Source of the DNA: Siphonodentalium dalli
Lineage: Eukaryota; Mollusca; Scaphopoda; Gadilida; Siphonodentaliidae
DNA: 64,000 bases
Reading direction: 5' to 3'
Assembly: GCA_032622095.1 (NCBI GenBank)
Contig: CP136066.1
Span: 97,423,319-97,487,318, forward strand
Positions within the stretch are counted from its first letter, which is position 1; every line of letters starts with the position of its first letter. The translations under genes and the position numbers were made by a program. The notes below the pieces were generated by a model. That model was given only the letters and a program-made list of their open reading frames with translations, was not told the DNA's origin and searched no databases. This document shows, one piece after another, positions 47,381 to 59,211 of this stretch.

Positions 47381-48590
47381 GCCAATAGCATTGTGTACAC
47401 GTGGTGAATTGTCATCGCCCGGATGTTTAAACGAACCACGGCGAACGTTTATATATTTTATAATCCTATTGTTATGCGTAATTGACACAAAGAGGTCGAT
47501 TTATGACCTGGATATTCAATAGACTGCGTCGCTAGAGTGCTAATTTTATAGGCCACTAACCATGCATAGACGCAGCGAATTTTCATCAGTGACAGTCGGC
47601 AAGATTGTTTGGGTGGGGGGGGGTGGGGAAGCAATATTCCAAAATATATATAAACACCCTATTGCCCTAAATATATACATGATTCATAACTATGAAAATG
47701 AACTTATGATATCATATTGCTAATGAATGGCTTGATTATAATTGATTAAATCCGACAGCAATAAACCAAATTATTTTTGTTTTACCGCGTTACGATAAAT
47801 AAAAATGAAACGCTCTTTATTGACACACGACTAAGGGCATCTGGAAATTGGAATGTTTACGAGATGATAATTGTCTAATAATTGTGCAAGTCTTCGCATA
47901 TATATGCAATCTGTATATGAATATATAATATATAATATAACTTGGACTATTCCGGTAACGAAAAAAACATATATAAACACGAGCACGTGTTTATATAGAT
48001 AACTGCGTGCAAAACCGAATAATATACGTAATATACGGGCATGGCTTTATAATAACAACACATCGCGATACATATAATAATGACAACACGATAAAGACGT
48101 TTAATTACGAGAACGGCGATGTATTTCGGCGAAGTTTTGCATTCGCAGTGTTCTCCCATAACGCGACAAACTTCAAAGGCCGCGATCGAATTCATACAAA
48201 CTTTATATACCACCATTGCGTATCTATGCGTTGTCAATGAGTTACCACGTGATCGATCATGTGCTATGCTTCTGTTTACATGTGACAATCATGTGATCGG
48301 ATTGCAGGCCGAATATTAGATTATATGCGCCCAATGGACATTTTATATATATATTATCGGTATATTGAAAGAAAATACTATATTTTTTTTCAGGACCGCA
48401 TTCCTTTAAAGTTTTATTCCACTGAAATATTCCAAGTCACCGACGATCATAGTGGAATTAAGATAAATGCCTAATATGTGATACCACTATTGTTTTTCAA
48501 TAAAGATCGTTTTACTCAATGGAAAATAACCTATTTCTGACGATGCTGTGCAGAAAAATTGTATACACCCGAACAAACCAGTAGATAATA
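47381..48590. other. Stretch without recognised gene
   Basis: Nothing beyond a short palindrome near 47970-47996 (ATATAAACACG and inverse around AGCA) and a 30-bp piece at 48558-48588 also present in the duplication units (TATACACCCGAACAAACCAG). Confidence 0.45.
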
Positions 48591-50402
48591 TCTGGCATTA
48601 TTGACACTGCCTATCTGTCCAGTTTTGCCCTGGATTGCTATATTTTCTCGCACTTGGGATATTGTTTACTCATTTTAAGCCAGTTTGTGTCCTGTGTATC
48701 GATTAGTTATGAATACAGATTGGCACTGACATTTTTGCGTCGTCAATCTATGTACATATTAAGTGTTGTAAAAAAATAGCATTGCAAACGGTGGTTAGAT
48801 ATACGTGAATAATTCTTTCACCTTTTATTTATAAGTTAAATGGCCACTGTGTTGGTAAATACTAATTCATTAGGCCAAAAAAAAAAACTACCCGTGTTTA
48901 GGGTTTCCCTACCTACCCTAGAAAAAGGTGCCTACCCAAAACTTTTTATTGGCCTGTAGATTGCTGTAGATACAGATATTATTTTTTTTTTGCTCAGTGG
49001 GAACGGTAGCGAAGGGCATTTTCAAACTCTCCTATTAAAAAGATTTAGAAGGTTTATTAGTCTAGTGCTCTGACTAATTCAAGATTAACAATATTTAGTA
49101 TTGAACCTGTCAATTAATCTGAATTGTGAAGCTTTCTAGATTGAATTGTCAATGACCCAATGGAATTTAGAATAAAAATATTTGGAAGAAAAAAAAAAAA
49201 TCCGACCTACCTACCCTAATTATTTTTATACCCCCACTTTCGAAGAAAATGGGGGGTATACTGGATTGACTGCGTCCGTCCGTCACGCTTTCTCCCTCCG
49301 TGTGTCCGTCGTACCATCCATCCATCTGTCAGTCCGTCCGTCCAACCTCATAACTCGAACAACTATGAACCGATTTCAATAATTTTTTGTATGCAATCTC
49401 CTTAGGACTGCCTCTCCGCATGATGCTAACTTATTTTGACTTAGAAAATTCTGTCCGACTTAATAACTTTAACAAATATGAACCGATTTCAATAATTTTT
49501 GGTATACATGCTTCTCACAATACCCTCTCTACATGATGCGGCTAGGGATTGGCTCAGACTGTTTTTCGTAATATTACACTTCATTTTCGACTTATTTTGA
49601 CTTAGAAAAATTATGTCTGACTTAATAACTTTAACAAATATGAACCAATTTCAATAATTTTTTCTGTACAAGCTTCGTGTGACATCATATCGATATTATT
49701 AGTCTTTTTTGTTGGGTTTACGGATAATGCGGGTTGAATTTGCCACGGTGGGGGTATGCTAGCACTCGAGTGCACACCTCTTGTTGACCATGTAACCCTA
49801 AACACAGGTGTTATTTTTTTCGGCCTTAGTTATCATGATTGACAAATTTAAAATTCACACCCATCCCTACCATTCTGGTACATGTAAAATCTTGTTTTCT
49901 TGCTCCATCCACGACTTCGAAAGTGAATCAAGATGTTCTGTGGTTGTTAATTTGTATGATACTTTCAAATTAAATTAAATACGATTTTATGTTATACTGA
50001 ATTATACTGCATTGATTGATCATGCGCATGATGCGGTAAGACTACAGTGGTAATTAACTTGCAGAAAAGAGGAGTATGAGAGTCTAGTTACATGTATATA
50101 CTGGTAGGAAAGAATACAATGGATAGGTCGGTAGTCTATATCACCTACCGTACCAACCCATTGGCCATTTAACGTTGGAACAATTATACATTTACATGTA
50201 TATACCACTGTTTGTGATGCTATTTTGTTTTCAACACTCCAGATTGACAACGCGAAAATGGAATGCCAATCCGTATATTGATAATTAATCAAAATACGAG
50301 ACAAAAATTGGCATCAAAATGAGTATACGTTATCCCAAGTGCGAGAAAAGATAGCAATCCAGGGCAACACTGGCCAGAAAGGCGGCGTCAACAATGCCAT
50401 AT
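48591..50402. mobile_element. Element with ~100-bp TIRs, TCTGGCATTATTGAC ends
   Basis: 48591-48690 is mirrored by 50300-50402, with AGCAATCCAGGGCAA and CCCAAGTGCGAGAAAA conserved in the arms. The inside carries 48872-49828. No TSD or transposase was resolved. Confidence 0.65.
48872..49828. mobile_element. Nested element, TAGGCCAAAAAAA..CCCTAAACAC ends
   Basis: TAGGCCAAAAAAAAAAACTA then GTGTTTAGGGTT at the left is mirrored by ACCCTAAACACAGGTGTTAT and TTTCGGCCTTA at the right. Inside, 49231-49760 is a separate TACCCCCACTTTCGAAG...GGTGGGGGTATGC repeat with TCCGTCCGTC tracts and AACCGATTTCAATAATTTTT units. Confidence 0.65.
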
Positions 50403-50421
50403 AGGCAGCCTTGTCATTTTT

Positions 50422-51935
50422 ATCTCAACTTTACATTGTAAATCATCATCAAATTTCATACAGATATTTGGGGTGACTTCCAGATGGGAGCCGTCAATTA
50501 TTTCTGACATTTGTTAAAAAACATGGTCTCCAGCAGCCATCTTGGATTTCAGATTTGAATCCATCGGCACCCCGAATATATCTAAGAAATGTTTTGTAAA
50601 TTTACAGGCATGATAGGATCACCTCTAGAGGAGAGCTATCAAATTTAACGATTTTCAATTAATAGAGTTATTCCATTCTAATATGGAATTTTCCAATTTT
50701 CCATTCTAGAGTTATTCATCTTTGCTTATCTGAATATGTTGTCTTTTTGGTCGATCCGATGTCTGTTCAGGCCATAACTTGAACAGTAATGCTCGGTTCT
50801 CAATGAAATTTGGTTTGGATCTTCACCAAAATGAGGACATTCAATGAAGTGTTCAATTGTTTTGGGTCCATCTGTCTGAGTATATCAGTCATAGCTAATA
50901 GATAATGGTATGGCCACACTAGGTGGTATACAACAAAGGGATATGCACCGGACGACAGTCCATCTCTTGTTCCTTCTAATAAAAAAAAAGAAATGCCAAT
51001 TTTAAATTATACCATTCACTTGGGATGGGACGCAATGTTCATCCATATTCCATACGTCCTCTTTGGATGTTTTGTATGATGCAGAGTCTTGTTATATAAT
51101 ATAAGAATTTCCACTCTAGATATTGGATTTGAAGTAGCGATTTTGTTTACCTAGAATGAACTTAGCAATGTTGATGGATTTCACATCCGATGACTTCGTC
51201 TATCTCCGTCATTGAAAAAACTGAAAACACTTTAGTAAATATTCTGATAGCATCGCTATATTTATTAATAGAACAAATCCTATTCTTGCGATTGATGCCT
51301 TGGTAGCATCGCTCGCGATGCCATGTGAATACATCAGTGAACTCTAAATGGGAGCCATCAATTTATTCAGGCATTCATGAAAAAAATATGGCCACCAGCA
51401 GCCATCTTGTATATATCAAATTTGAATACATTGGCACACCCTGCAGCCCAGATTTATTGGAGAATTGTTTTTAACATTTGCAGTCATGTTTAGGATCACT
51501 TATAGGTGGAAGCTATCGAATTTGAACATTTTTCGATGAAAAACATGGCTGCCAACAGCCATCTTGGATTTAACTCTTTGCATGACTAAATCCTCTGGCA
51601 CAGACTACATCCCTCATCCGATCATCACTAAACTTGATATAAATCTTCTGGGTGACCAGTAGATGGAAGCCATCAATTTTTTTTTTTATTTCATTTTCAA
51701 AACATGGCCGCTAGTTGCCATCTTGGATTTTACTTTATAACTATCTCCTCGTGTTGACATCTATTGTCACTTAGATATCTCAACTTTCCACATTCCTGAA
51801 TTTGAACAATTTTCGATGGCCGATAGCGGCCATCTTGGATTTTGCTCTTTGTATGACTAAATCCTTTGGCAAACCCTACAGATGGCATCCCTCATCCTCT
51901 CATCACTAAACTTCATATGGATCTTCGAGGTGACC
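50422..51935 (+). mobile_element. AGCTCAACTT-type element (copy 5, diverged)
   Basis: It opens TCTCAACTTTACATTGTAAA and carries several CATGGCYRCCAGCAGCCATC and TTGGATTTTACTCTTTGTAT units, with unrelated sequence between about 50700 and 51340. It is older than copies 3 and 4. Confidence 0.6.
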
Positions 51936-52136
51936 ACTATCTAGACAAATTTTTTGAAATGCTCCTGTTCTACCACACATCGGGTTTGAACAATGGTCAG
52001 AACCCATGATGTCCTCTTTCAATTCAAGAGTAACTATTGCCTTGAAATTGCTTAAGGTGGTGATGGTCCCTTCGGTCTTTTGTGCGCATATATAAGTCAG
52101 AATTGGCGAAGTGATCGGAAGATGGATCACAGATTA

Positions 52137-52520
52137 TTAAAGTGATGTGAAACACTCCGGTATGGTGATCAAATAGAAATGGAGAATAATCTTGTTCAAA
52201 GTAGTAATTTTTACAAATAGTATATCCAAATTGACAACACACACCGTCATATGATTTAAATGCAGTGACTCTCAATGGCCATATCTTTTTCGTTTGTTTA
52301 TCGCCGATAGATTCGTCCTGAATCGAGTAGTAAATATTTACAATTGAGCGTAGTTCTGATGATGTTTTCTGTGGAGTGGAAGGGTTGATTTGCTTAAAAT
52401 TTTCGGCAGTGTTAGTAGAATGTTACATTCTTCCAGTTGTCATAGCACCTGAGTACTAACTTATCTGTTTCACGCACCCGAACAAGTGCATAATATGTCT
52501 TTCAACAGATTTGTGACGGA
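52137..52520 (+). repeat. Dispersed repeat, copy 2 (pair with 7021-7460)
   Basis: The same ordered words as the first copy: AAAGTGATGTGAAACACTCC, CAAATTGACAACACACACCG, TAAATATTTACAATTGAGC, GATGTTTTCTGTGGAGTGG. Confidence 0.75.
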
Positions 52521-52805
52521 AACATCCAACTTTCCCACTAGGAACAAAACCAAGAACGGTCCTCATAAAAGCCGAACATTACCAAACACAAGTTCAAATA
52601 ATGGGAAATATCACAAATAAAGTTCATAGGCATACATGTATGTATTCATGTTCAAACTATTACTCAAATACAGATTTCACTTATTAAAGGTCAAATACAA
52701 ACGGTAATGGACTCGCAACTGGACATTCAACAACTGAATGGTCTCATCCTTCAGACTCGAGCATCTAGTTTACGAATGTCCAGTAGCTCGTCCATTAACT
52801 CTTGA

Positions 52806-53345
52806 CAGAAAGCAAAGGGGCGGCTCACAGATTATTGTAGTCAACATCATATTTTGCCTCAATTGTCACGCATAATTGGAAGAACGTGGCGACTTGACAG
52901 GCAACCACAAATATAGGATCTATAGGTGTACAGCCGACTATCGAACCCTCAGACTATATATTTAACCCTCGGACTATCGTACTGTACCGGCCCCTATTCA
53001 TGATTACAGTAAGTTAGAGGGTTCAATAATCTGAGGGTTCAATAGTCTTAGGGTTCAATAGTCTGAGGGTTCGATAGTCCGAGGGTTCAATTGTCTGAGG
53101 GTTCAATAGTCCGAGGGTTCAATTGTCTGAGGGTTCAATAGTCTGAGGGTTCGATATTACAAGTGTCGAGCTATAGGGTTTGATAGTCCAAGGGTTCGAT
53201 AGTCGGCCATACACCTATATATAGGCCGCAATGTGCAATTATTTGTGGGTGCCTATTAAAATTCACCCCGCTTTTCCAATTATGCTTGACAAGGGAGGCA
53301 AAATGACATTGACTATATAGTAATCTGCGACGCCTCTGCTTTCTC
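52806..53345. mobile_element. Foldback element with a 16-bp minisatellite core
   Basis: Arms of about 180 bp pair from CAGAAAGCAAAGG (52806) to GCGACGCCTCTGCTTTCTC (53345). Shared inner words are GCATAATTGG, CCACAAATA, TATAGGTGTA and CCGACTATCGAACCCT. The centre (53016-53160) is about nine units of GAGGGTTCAATAGTCT. Weaker mirror similarity reaches 52663 and 53580. A reversed block of the same 16-mer is at 53670-53745. Confidence 0.8.
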
Positions 53346-53741
53346 ATAAGTTAATTTCATTTAGCGCACAACTGAAAAAGAATCAGAAATACGAGTTTAT
53401 CAACAGGACAAGAATGCAGGTGGCGTATTGGAATGCGGTCACTCATTGCATCGCCCATTATACTGTTAGAAAGCAACCTGTTTTAAAAGCTTGAAATGTC
53501 ATAAGTGTTTATATGTTCAAAGTTTGTATACACACGCACTAAGGTGCAACGATCACTGCATGAAATCTGTATTTGAGTCTTGTGATTCTACAATCCTGAT
53601 ATATTGCCTTTCATGGAGCTATTGAAAATGTTTTTGGGAGTGTGACCCAAAATCCCGCTGCCCCTTCTAGGACCCTCGGACTATCGAACCATCGGACTAT
53701 CAAACCATCGGACTATTGAATCCTCGGACTATTGAACCCTC

Positions 53742-53927
53742 GTACTCTCACCTGCCGAATAATAGTGCAGGCCGAATTACAGTGCAGGGCTGTATTTTCA
53801 GCTGAAATTATAAATAATAGTGCAGGCAATTTCACTTATATCTCATTGCCGAATAATAGTGCAGGGTTATATTTTTGACTGAAATTAAATAATCATGCAG
53901 GCACTATTATTCGGCAGGTGAGAGTAC
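53742..53927. mobile_element. 186-bp TIR element, CTCACCTGCCGAATAATAGT ends
   Basis: 27-bp perfect inverted ends enclose a further copy of the same words. It interrupts the reversed 16-bp array. Related words are found in duplication unit B (near 46560) and at 57905-58275 (AATAATAGTGCA). Confidence 0.75.
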
Positions 53928-54059
53928 TATCCACAGGTGCGAGTACTATCAAACACTCAGACTAATTTAATCCTATGTCTGTGCCACTTGAGACTAACCA
54001 TCCGACTATCGAACCCTCTGACTATTGAACCCTCGGAATAATGCACTGTGCCCCCTATT

Positions 54060-55422
54060 CATTGGTGCAAAATGTTCAGATAATTATAAGTTCAAGAGAA
54101 CAACCTACTCATCAATGAGTATTTAGTATAGAAAGGGTTAAACAAGAGAGGTTGTTTTGTTGCTCAAGTAGTACTCATTCACCCTAGCAAAACAGTAGAT
54201 CTACATAGAGGGTCAAAACAGGGTTCTGTCACATATTTTCATATTTGAATCTTTTTATTCTTGATATAAAATGTTGTTCTTGATTTAATCCCAAAGTTAC
54301 TTTCTTGTCACAACTTTACAGCCTTGCATAGCTATCTTCCCACTCAGGAATCAATAGCAGTACTAAATGGTGTCAATTTGCTGACATGGGCAGCCCCTTA
54401 GAAATTGCTACATAGTGCTTACCAGAATTTGCTACTTGTTACAAGTCATTTGGTGCAAGCTGTAAACCATGTAAAATTTGCTCTATTTAAATTTTACTAC
54501 ATGGAGGTGAATTCTAAAAATGTCTCATGAAGCAGAAAGCTTTTGTCTATCATTTGAAGAGACTTTCCATTACATGCATATATATCTATTATTTAATACC
54601 AGCCAATAAGTATTATAGGCTTTAATTATTAATAGTAACAGTACTGACCATTCAGTCCTAAAATGCCATCGCAGGTTTGCAAGTGTGAAATTCTTCTAAA
54701 CAAGAGCACTGACACAATTTGGGAAAGGAATAGTTACCATTTGATTTTAATACAGAATACTCACCTATGAGTATTTACTTGCTTCCTATTTATTCATTTG
54801 TAGTGATGTTCAGCTTTTATAGTCTGTTTTTTTCAACTTATTAGCTGAAAATCTCTACAAGTGGAGTATTTCCCACAGAAAATGTGGCTATTTTTAGAAT
54901 ATTGATGCCATTTTAAAATACTTTTATTGAAAGGTAAATATGAGTAAGACCAGATGTTTCTTGTATTTGTTTGGAAACAATGCAAACGTGCACGTGCCTT
55001 CAAAAATTAGTTTTATATACATAATTGTTGTTGGAAATGATATCTGAGGTAGAGATATACTAGTAGAGCACCTTTAAACTGCTTACAAAAAAATAAAAGA
55101 AGAATTGCCATAGCACCAGCTATCAAGTAAAAAAAGAAAACCACTTTGTTTATAGCACATGTAGTGTATACATGTATTAAGTAGGCCTATGTGTAGTGTA
55201 TATGTTTATAGTACATGTAGTGTATACAGACCCATCAAGTACCGGTACCGGTAATCAATATCCAAATTTTAAGGAGAATTCAATTTCTATGGTATTATTG
55301 GTAAGTTGTGAAATATGACTAGAAATTTGGGGTCCTTTTGGCATTTGGTAAGGGCCAGGCGTAAGCTTATTAAATGATACATGTTCAACTTTATAAAGTA
55401 CCAACATTGTCTTTTTTTACAG
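54060..55422. other. Sequence upstream of SAMD4 exon, no recognised gene
   Basis: Unremarkable AT-rich sequence, apart from an ATGTTCAGATAA word at 54072 and ATAGCACATGTAGTGTATAC tandem words at 55150-55225. It probably includes the intron before the SAMD4 5' UTR exon. Confidence 0.4.
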
Positions 55423-55777
55423 GCTTTACAGCAATGAAGTTCAGGATTCCATCATGCTTAGACCACTCCCTATGCTACAATGTTCTCAAACTTGGCTGTC
55501 TTGGTGTGAGGAAACAATCTGACAGCTGTCATTCATCTCACAGACACCTTGCTGGACAAGACTTACAGGAACTTTTTCAATCACAAAAAAATTTGAACTG
55601 AATACATAGGAAGGATATTCTAGCAGCTCCAACTCAGTGTTTTAGTTCGAACTGTTCAATTTAAATGTACTGTCTTCTCACAACTCTGGGAGTTTGAGTA
55701 TTTTGAGAGGTTGTGAAGTCTGCAAAATCTGTTTTGATTCCTGACCAATTTGTTTATATTTGTTCAAATTCAACAAG
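55423..55777 (+). promoter_or_regulatory. SAMD4 5' UTR (3' part) with 55-codon upstream ORF
   Basis: A strong acceptor (ctttttttacag) ends at 55422. No compelling splice signal lies between it and the SAMD4 start codon, so the stretch is read as 5' UTR in the same exon. An ATG at 55434 opens a 55-codon frame starting MKFRIPSCLDHSLC and stopping at 55601, 176 bp before the main ATG. The peptide resembles nothing I know. If present in the mRNA, the frame should lower main-ORF translation. Confidence 0.5.
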
Positions 55778-55985
55778 ATGAAGTCAACAGCTCTGTTTCA
55801 AGAACAAGTGGCTTACATGTCGGACTGGTTTAAGAAATGGAACGAATGTGAACAGACGGTGGCAATGTACTATTTGTTGATGAAAATCTCACCAACACAA
55901 GGAAAATTCTTCATGCAAGTATTAGATCAACTGCTACATGATAATACTGAGATTCAACAAACAGAACAAAAAGCAAATGATCCAG
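55778..55985 (+). CDS. SAMD4: Smaug / SAMD4 translational repressor, first coding exon
   Basis: Smaug proteins bind stem-loop recognition elements in mRNAs through a SAM domain and recruit CCR4-NOT to repress translation and remove poly(A). This exon encodes the N-terminal conserved (SSR1-type) region, not the SAM domain. The 69 codons include FQEQVAYMSDWFKKWNECEQ and TVAMYYLLMKISPTQGKFF, which match the W-F-WNECEQTVAL..LL...S.TQ..F signature of animal SAMD4A/B. ATG at 55778 has A at -3 and is the first Met at the conserved start. The donor g|gtatgt follows at 55986 after one base of a Gly codon. The next exon, expected to encode a region like the LLSHLPLLKPGN helix, was not found before 64000, so the first intron is probably over 8 kb. 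Confidence 0.95.
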
Positions 55986-56056
55986 GTATGTAATTGTAGC
56001 ATATTAAAATAAATATGCACATGTATATGGGAGGCCCTTTTCACATTTATTATTTA

Positions 56057-56161
56057 TTTGCGCTTAAGCGCTTATTAAAGCGTAAATCATTTTCGCTTAA
56101 GCGCAAATATGTGTCTATCAATTTATTTGCGCTTAAGCGCAAATCATTTGCGCTTAAGCGC
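56057..56161. repeat. Cluster of GCGCTTAAGCGC palindromes in SAMD4 intron 1
   Basis: TTTGCGCTTAAGCGC palindromes lie at 56060-56071, 56129-56140 and 56150-56161, with a one-base variant at about 56093-56104 and a degenerate copy at 56078-56087. The first starts 75 bp after the exon. CpG-containing palindromes stand out in this AT-rich DNA. Confidence 0.9.
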
Positions 56162-58490
56162 ATATACCTAACACTCCCTTCCTTCCCTCTGATTGTGAAT
56201 GATTGAGTCCATCTCATAGTATATTATAATGGGCCCATAGAGGCATAGTAATAGCCCCATACAGACTCGAAGTTGAGAAAAAACATAGATTTCCATATGC
56301 ATATCAGCATCTCTGTCCCTGGTGTCCCAGGAATTGGTGTCTCACTCCAAGAGCTCTAGTATATTTTTTAAATTAAAGAGATATCTCCTGCACAGATATA
56401 TACCATTTCCATGGCCATAAAAAGGGAATTAGGGGTTACCGGGGGGCTTGCTTCCTTCATATGGTGTACTTATTGACTTGAAATAGGGGGAAAAAAACCC
56501 TATTTTCATATTATCAGCATCCCTGTCCCCAAGAATGTGTCTCCATCACAGAGATAAAGTATATTTTATAAATGAGACATATCCTGCACAGATCTATACC
56601 ATTTCCATGTCATAAAAGGGATCTAGGGGTTACTGGGGGATTGCTTTCCTCATATGGTGGGCCTATATAGACTATGATGTTGTTTCTGTTTTCTACGATG
56701 TTTTTGTTTTTTCTAACACTTTTCAATGTCTCGTTTATGTTCATTTCTAACCTTTAAATGTACTCAATCCGAACATAGGGTCCCCATCTCAACAGATTCC
56801 AACAACAACAATCCGATCAGAGGGTCCTATATTACTATTTCTTTGGCTTTGGGGGTAAAAAATATTTGATTCAAGTCGAGGAACCCATCAAACAAAGCTC
56901 AGAGTTATTAGATATTGATTTTTGAAATTTGTTATTTACTCGAGATGAGTACTAATAATTGCCTTCAACTGCTCGGGATGTGTACAAAGTCATTAAAAGC
57001 CTTACACTTTAGTTATATGACATGCCAGGAACTGACCAGCCTTACTTCTCAGTTCTCACAGCTGTGTGTCCAGTCATTTATATAAAGTAATTAACTTTTA
57101 TCTCAATATCCACATTTATCAGGCTAAGAGAGAAAGAGGTGTGTGAATGAAATTTAATCCTATGTGTTTACAGCAATCTCAAATACAAATCTAACTGTTT
57201 GACAGTTTACACATTTATTATTAGTATTAGGCCACAACAAAATGAATCGACCGTCTTCAAAACCTCCTGACCCAAGTTAATTTTATTGGTTTTAAATAAC
57301 AAAAAATCAATCTATAAACCGACCGACCGCGCTGATAACCAAACTATGTACACGTGGTTCCATTTTATCTGATTCACCTCGCGAGATAAATTATATCTCT
57401 GATATATTTATATATTTTTCGCAAAGCCACATTCGTCACTCTTCAAACAGAAAGTCAAATTGCGACCGGACGCAATACCAGAAGATTACAGGTTATCGTT
57501 CCTCTTCGCTGACCGGAAGCACGTGTTTGCGTTTATATGGAGTATTGTTGAGTGTATTTGAGCAAAAAAGCTGTAGCCGGCTGTGACTTATAAGACATGC
57601 GCAGCAGGAAGCTACAGTGGCCAGGGAAATGAATGGCAACTACAATGTATCACTAAAGTAAACATTGTACCCCGACTCTGATAGGAGAATTTCTTATCTG
57701 GGAGATATTTTTTTTAATACTGCTCCCTGGGGACACATAATTGTCATTCCCATTTTGTTGGCATCAAACTAGATATTTTATATCTACGATATATTTACTG
57801 TTTGGTTAATAATTAAACTTATTTCGTAAAAATATATATAATTATATCTTGTTAGCATACTAGTATATCAGTTTTATCAACAATTTGTTGGTTGCTCGGT
57901 CATTGTACTCTGGGGATCCAAATAAAAGTGCAGACCCAAATAATAGTGCATGGGGGGGGGGGGGGGAATTCCCTTGAAAGTTATTAAAATTGCAGACCCA
58001 TATAATAGTGCAGGGGAACTCTGAGCAAAACATCAACTGTTGTTAAACAAATTATTTTTATAGCAGGTCAAGTATAGGAGTCAACATACTAGTAGTACCG
58101 TATGTATCATGTGGTGTTTTGGTATGCGATATACTTGAATATTTACATGCATAAAGTTATCAGTAAGCTCATCATTTTGATATCAGAATCATATAGAAAT
58201 CTTGAGTTTGTGCTGATTTCAATTTTCATAGCCTCAAAATTAATAAATGTGCAGACCCAAATAAGCACTGTGCAGGGGGGAAATTTCCCAAGAAAATAAT
58301 AAACGTGCATGCATGTTTATTTGGAGCCCAAGAGTATGGTGTTTGAAACAGTTTGATGGTGGTTAGGCATGTCCCACACGAGACCATAAAAAAATAAAAT
58401 GAAAAAATAAAATGAAAAGCCAACCACCCGCCCCTATTTGTTTTGGGCTTGTTACGGGAAACACGCATTCATTTTGTTTTGGCCTTAGTA
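56162..58490. other. SAMD4 intron sequence, no recognised exon
   Basis: It holds an internal duplication (about 56390-56470 and 56560-56650, CCTGCACAGATATATACCAT words), the half element at 56758-56960, a locally CpG-richer block at 57310-57560 with CACGTG, and AATAATAGTGCA words with a 15-nt G run (57952-57966). Confidence 0.4.
56758..56960. mobile_element. Half copy of AGGTACTCAACCCG element
   Basis: TGTACTCAATCCGAACATAG then GGGTCCCCATCTCAACAGAT through CTCGAGATGAGTACTAATAA matches the right half of 22982-23450 in inverse orientation. The other end is absent. Confidence 0.75.
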
Positions 58491-58492
58491 TT

Positions 58493-59110
58493 AACCATTT
58501 CATTACCAGAGCTATGCTGGTACAGCAATAAAGACCCTGCACCAGTGTATTCTCCTATATATAAGAGAGAATACACTGGGGTTCAAGATCAAGGAAATAT
58601 TGTTAGGCCAATATAGTCAGACATCCAAATAAATCACACATGTCCTATTCTCGCAAGGATGTCCCCACATATGTTTGGGGAGGGGGCAAATTTCTCAGAT
58701 TTGTTCATTGAGATGTATTTTTTTTTTTCCAAAACCAATTACATATACTAAAATAAAATGAATATAAAATAATAGACCATTGATCAAGAGAAATGAGCTC
58801 CTAGTTTTAATATTTGTCGAATATTTATTATTTTATAACAAGGTACTAGCATCATGCCAGTGCATTGTCTTATATATGTGAGTGTCCCATAGGTAGCCTC
58901 ACCTAAGAGAATGCACTGGCTTTCAAGGTTAAGGAAATATTGTTAGGCAAATGTAGACAAGCATCCAAATAAATCACAGATGTCCTATTCTTGCAGGGAT
59001 GTCCCCATGGGTTGAGGGGGTGGAATTAGCAGATTTGTTCAATGAGATGTCATTTGTTTTCTCAAAATTAATTATTTAGACTAAAATGAATATAAAATAG
59101 TAAACTACTT
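58493..59110 (+). repeat. Diverged tandem duplication with piggyBac-like MITE pieces
   Basis: Two units (about 58540-58780 and 58870-59105) each carry a piece of the CCCTTTCATG MITE (CCAGTGYATTSTC...AGAGAATRCACTGG), then GGAAATATTGTTAGGC, CATCCAAATAAATCACA and ATGTCCTATTC. The MITE was therefore present before the segment was duplicated. Confidence 0.7.
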
Positions 59111-59211
59111 AATTTTTTAACCCCCAGATTACATTATATAAAATATATGCCATATTATATACCAATTGAAAGAGGAAGCTCCAAAACATTGTATTATCAA
59201 CTTATCCAGTA

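Noticed and set aside
47319-47522. ATG frame MENAESTSARECNG at the end of duplication unit B, near CRE sites
   Set aside because: Only a short prefix is shared with unit A (45668) before that copy runs into a C tract. There is a possible donor (AGCAC|gtgagt) but no partner exon or protein family.
52940-53160. Regular 16-bp repeats considered as a CRISPR array
   Set aside because: There are no unique spacers, the units are contiguous, and the host is a eukaryote.
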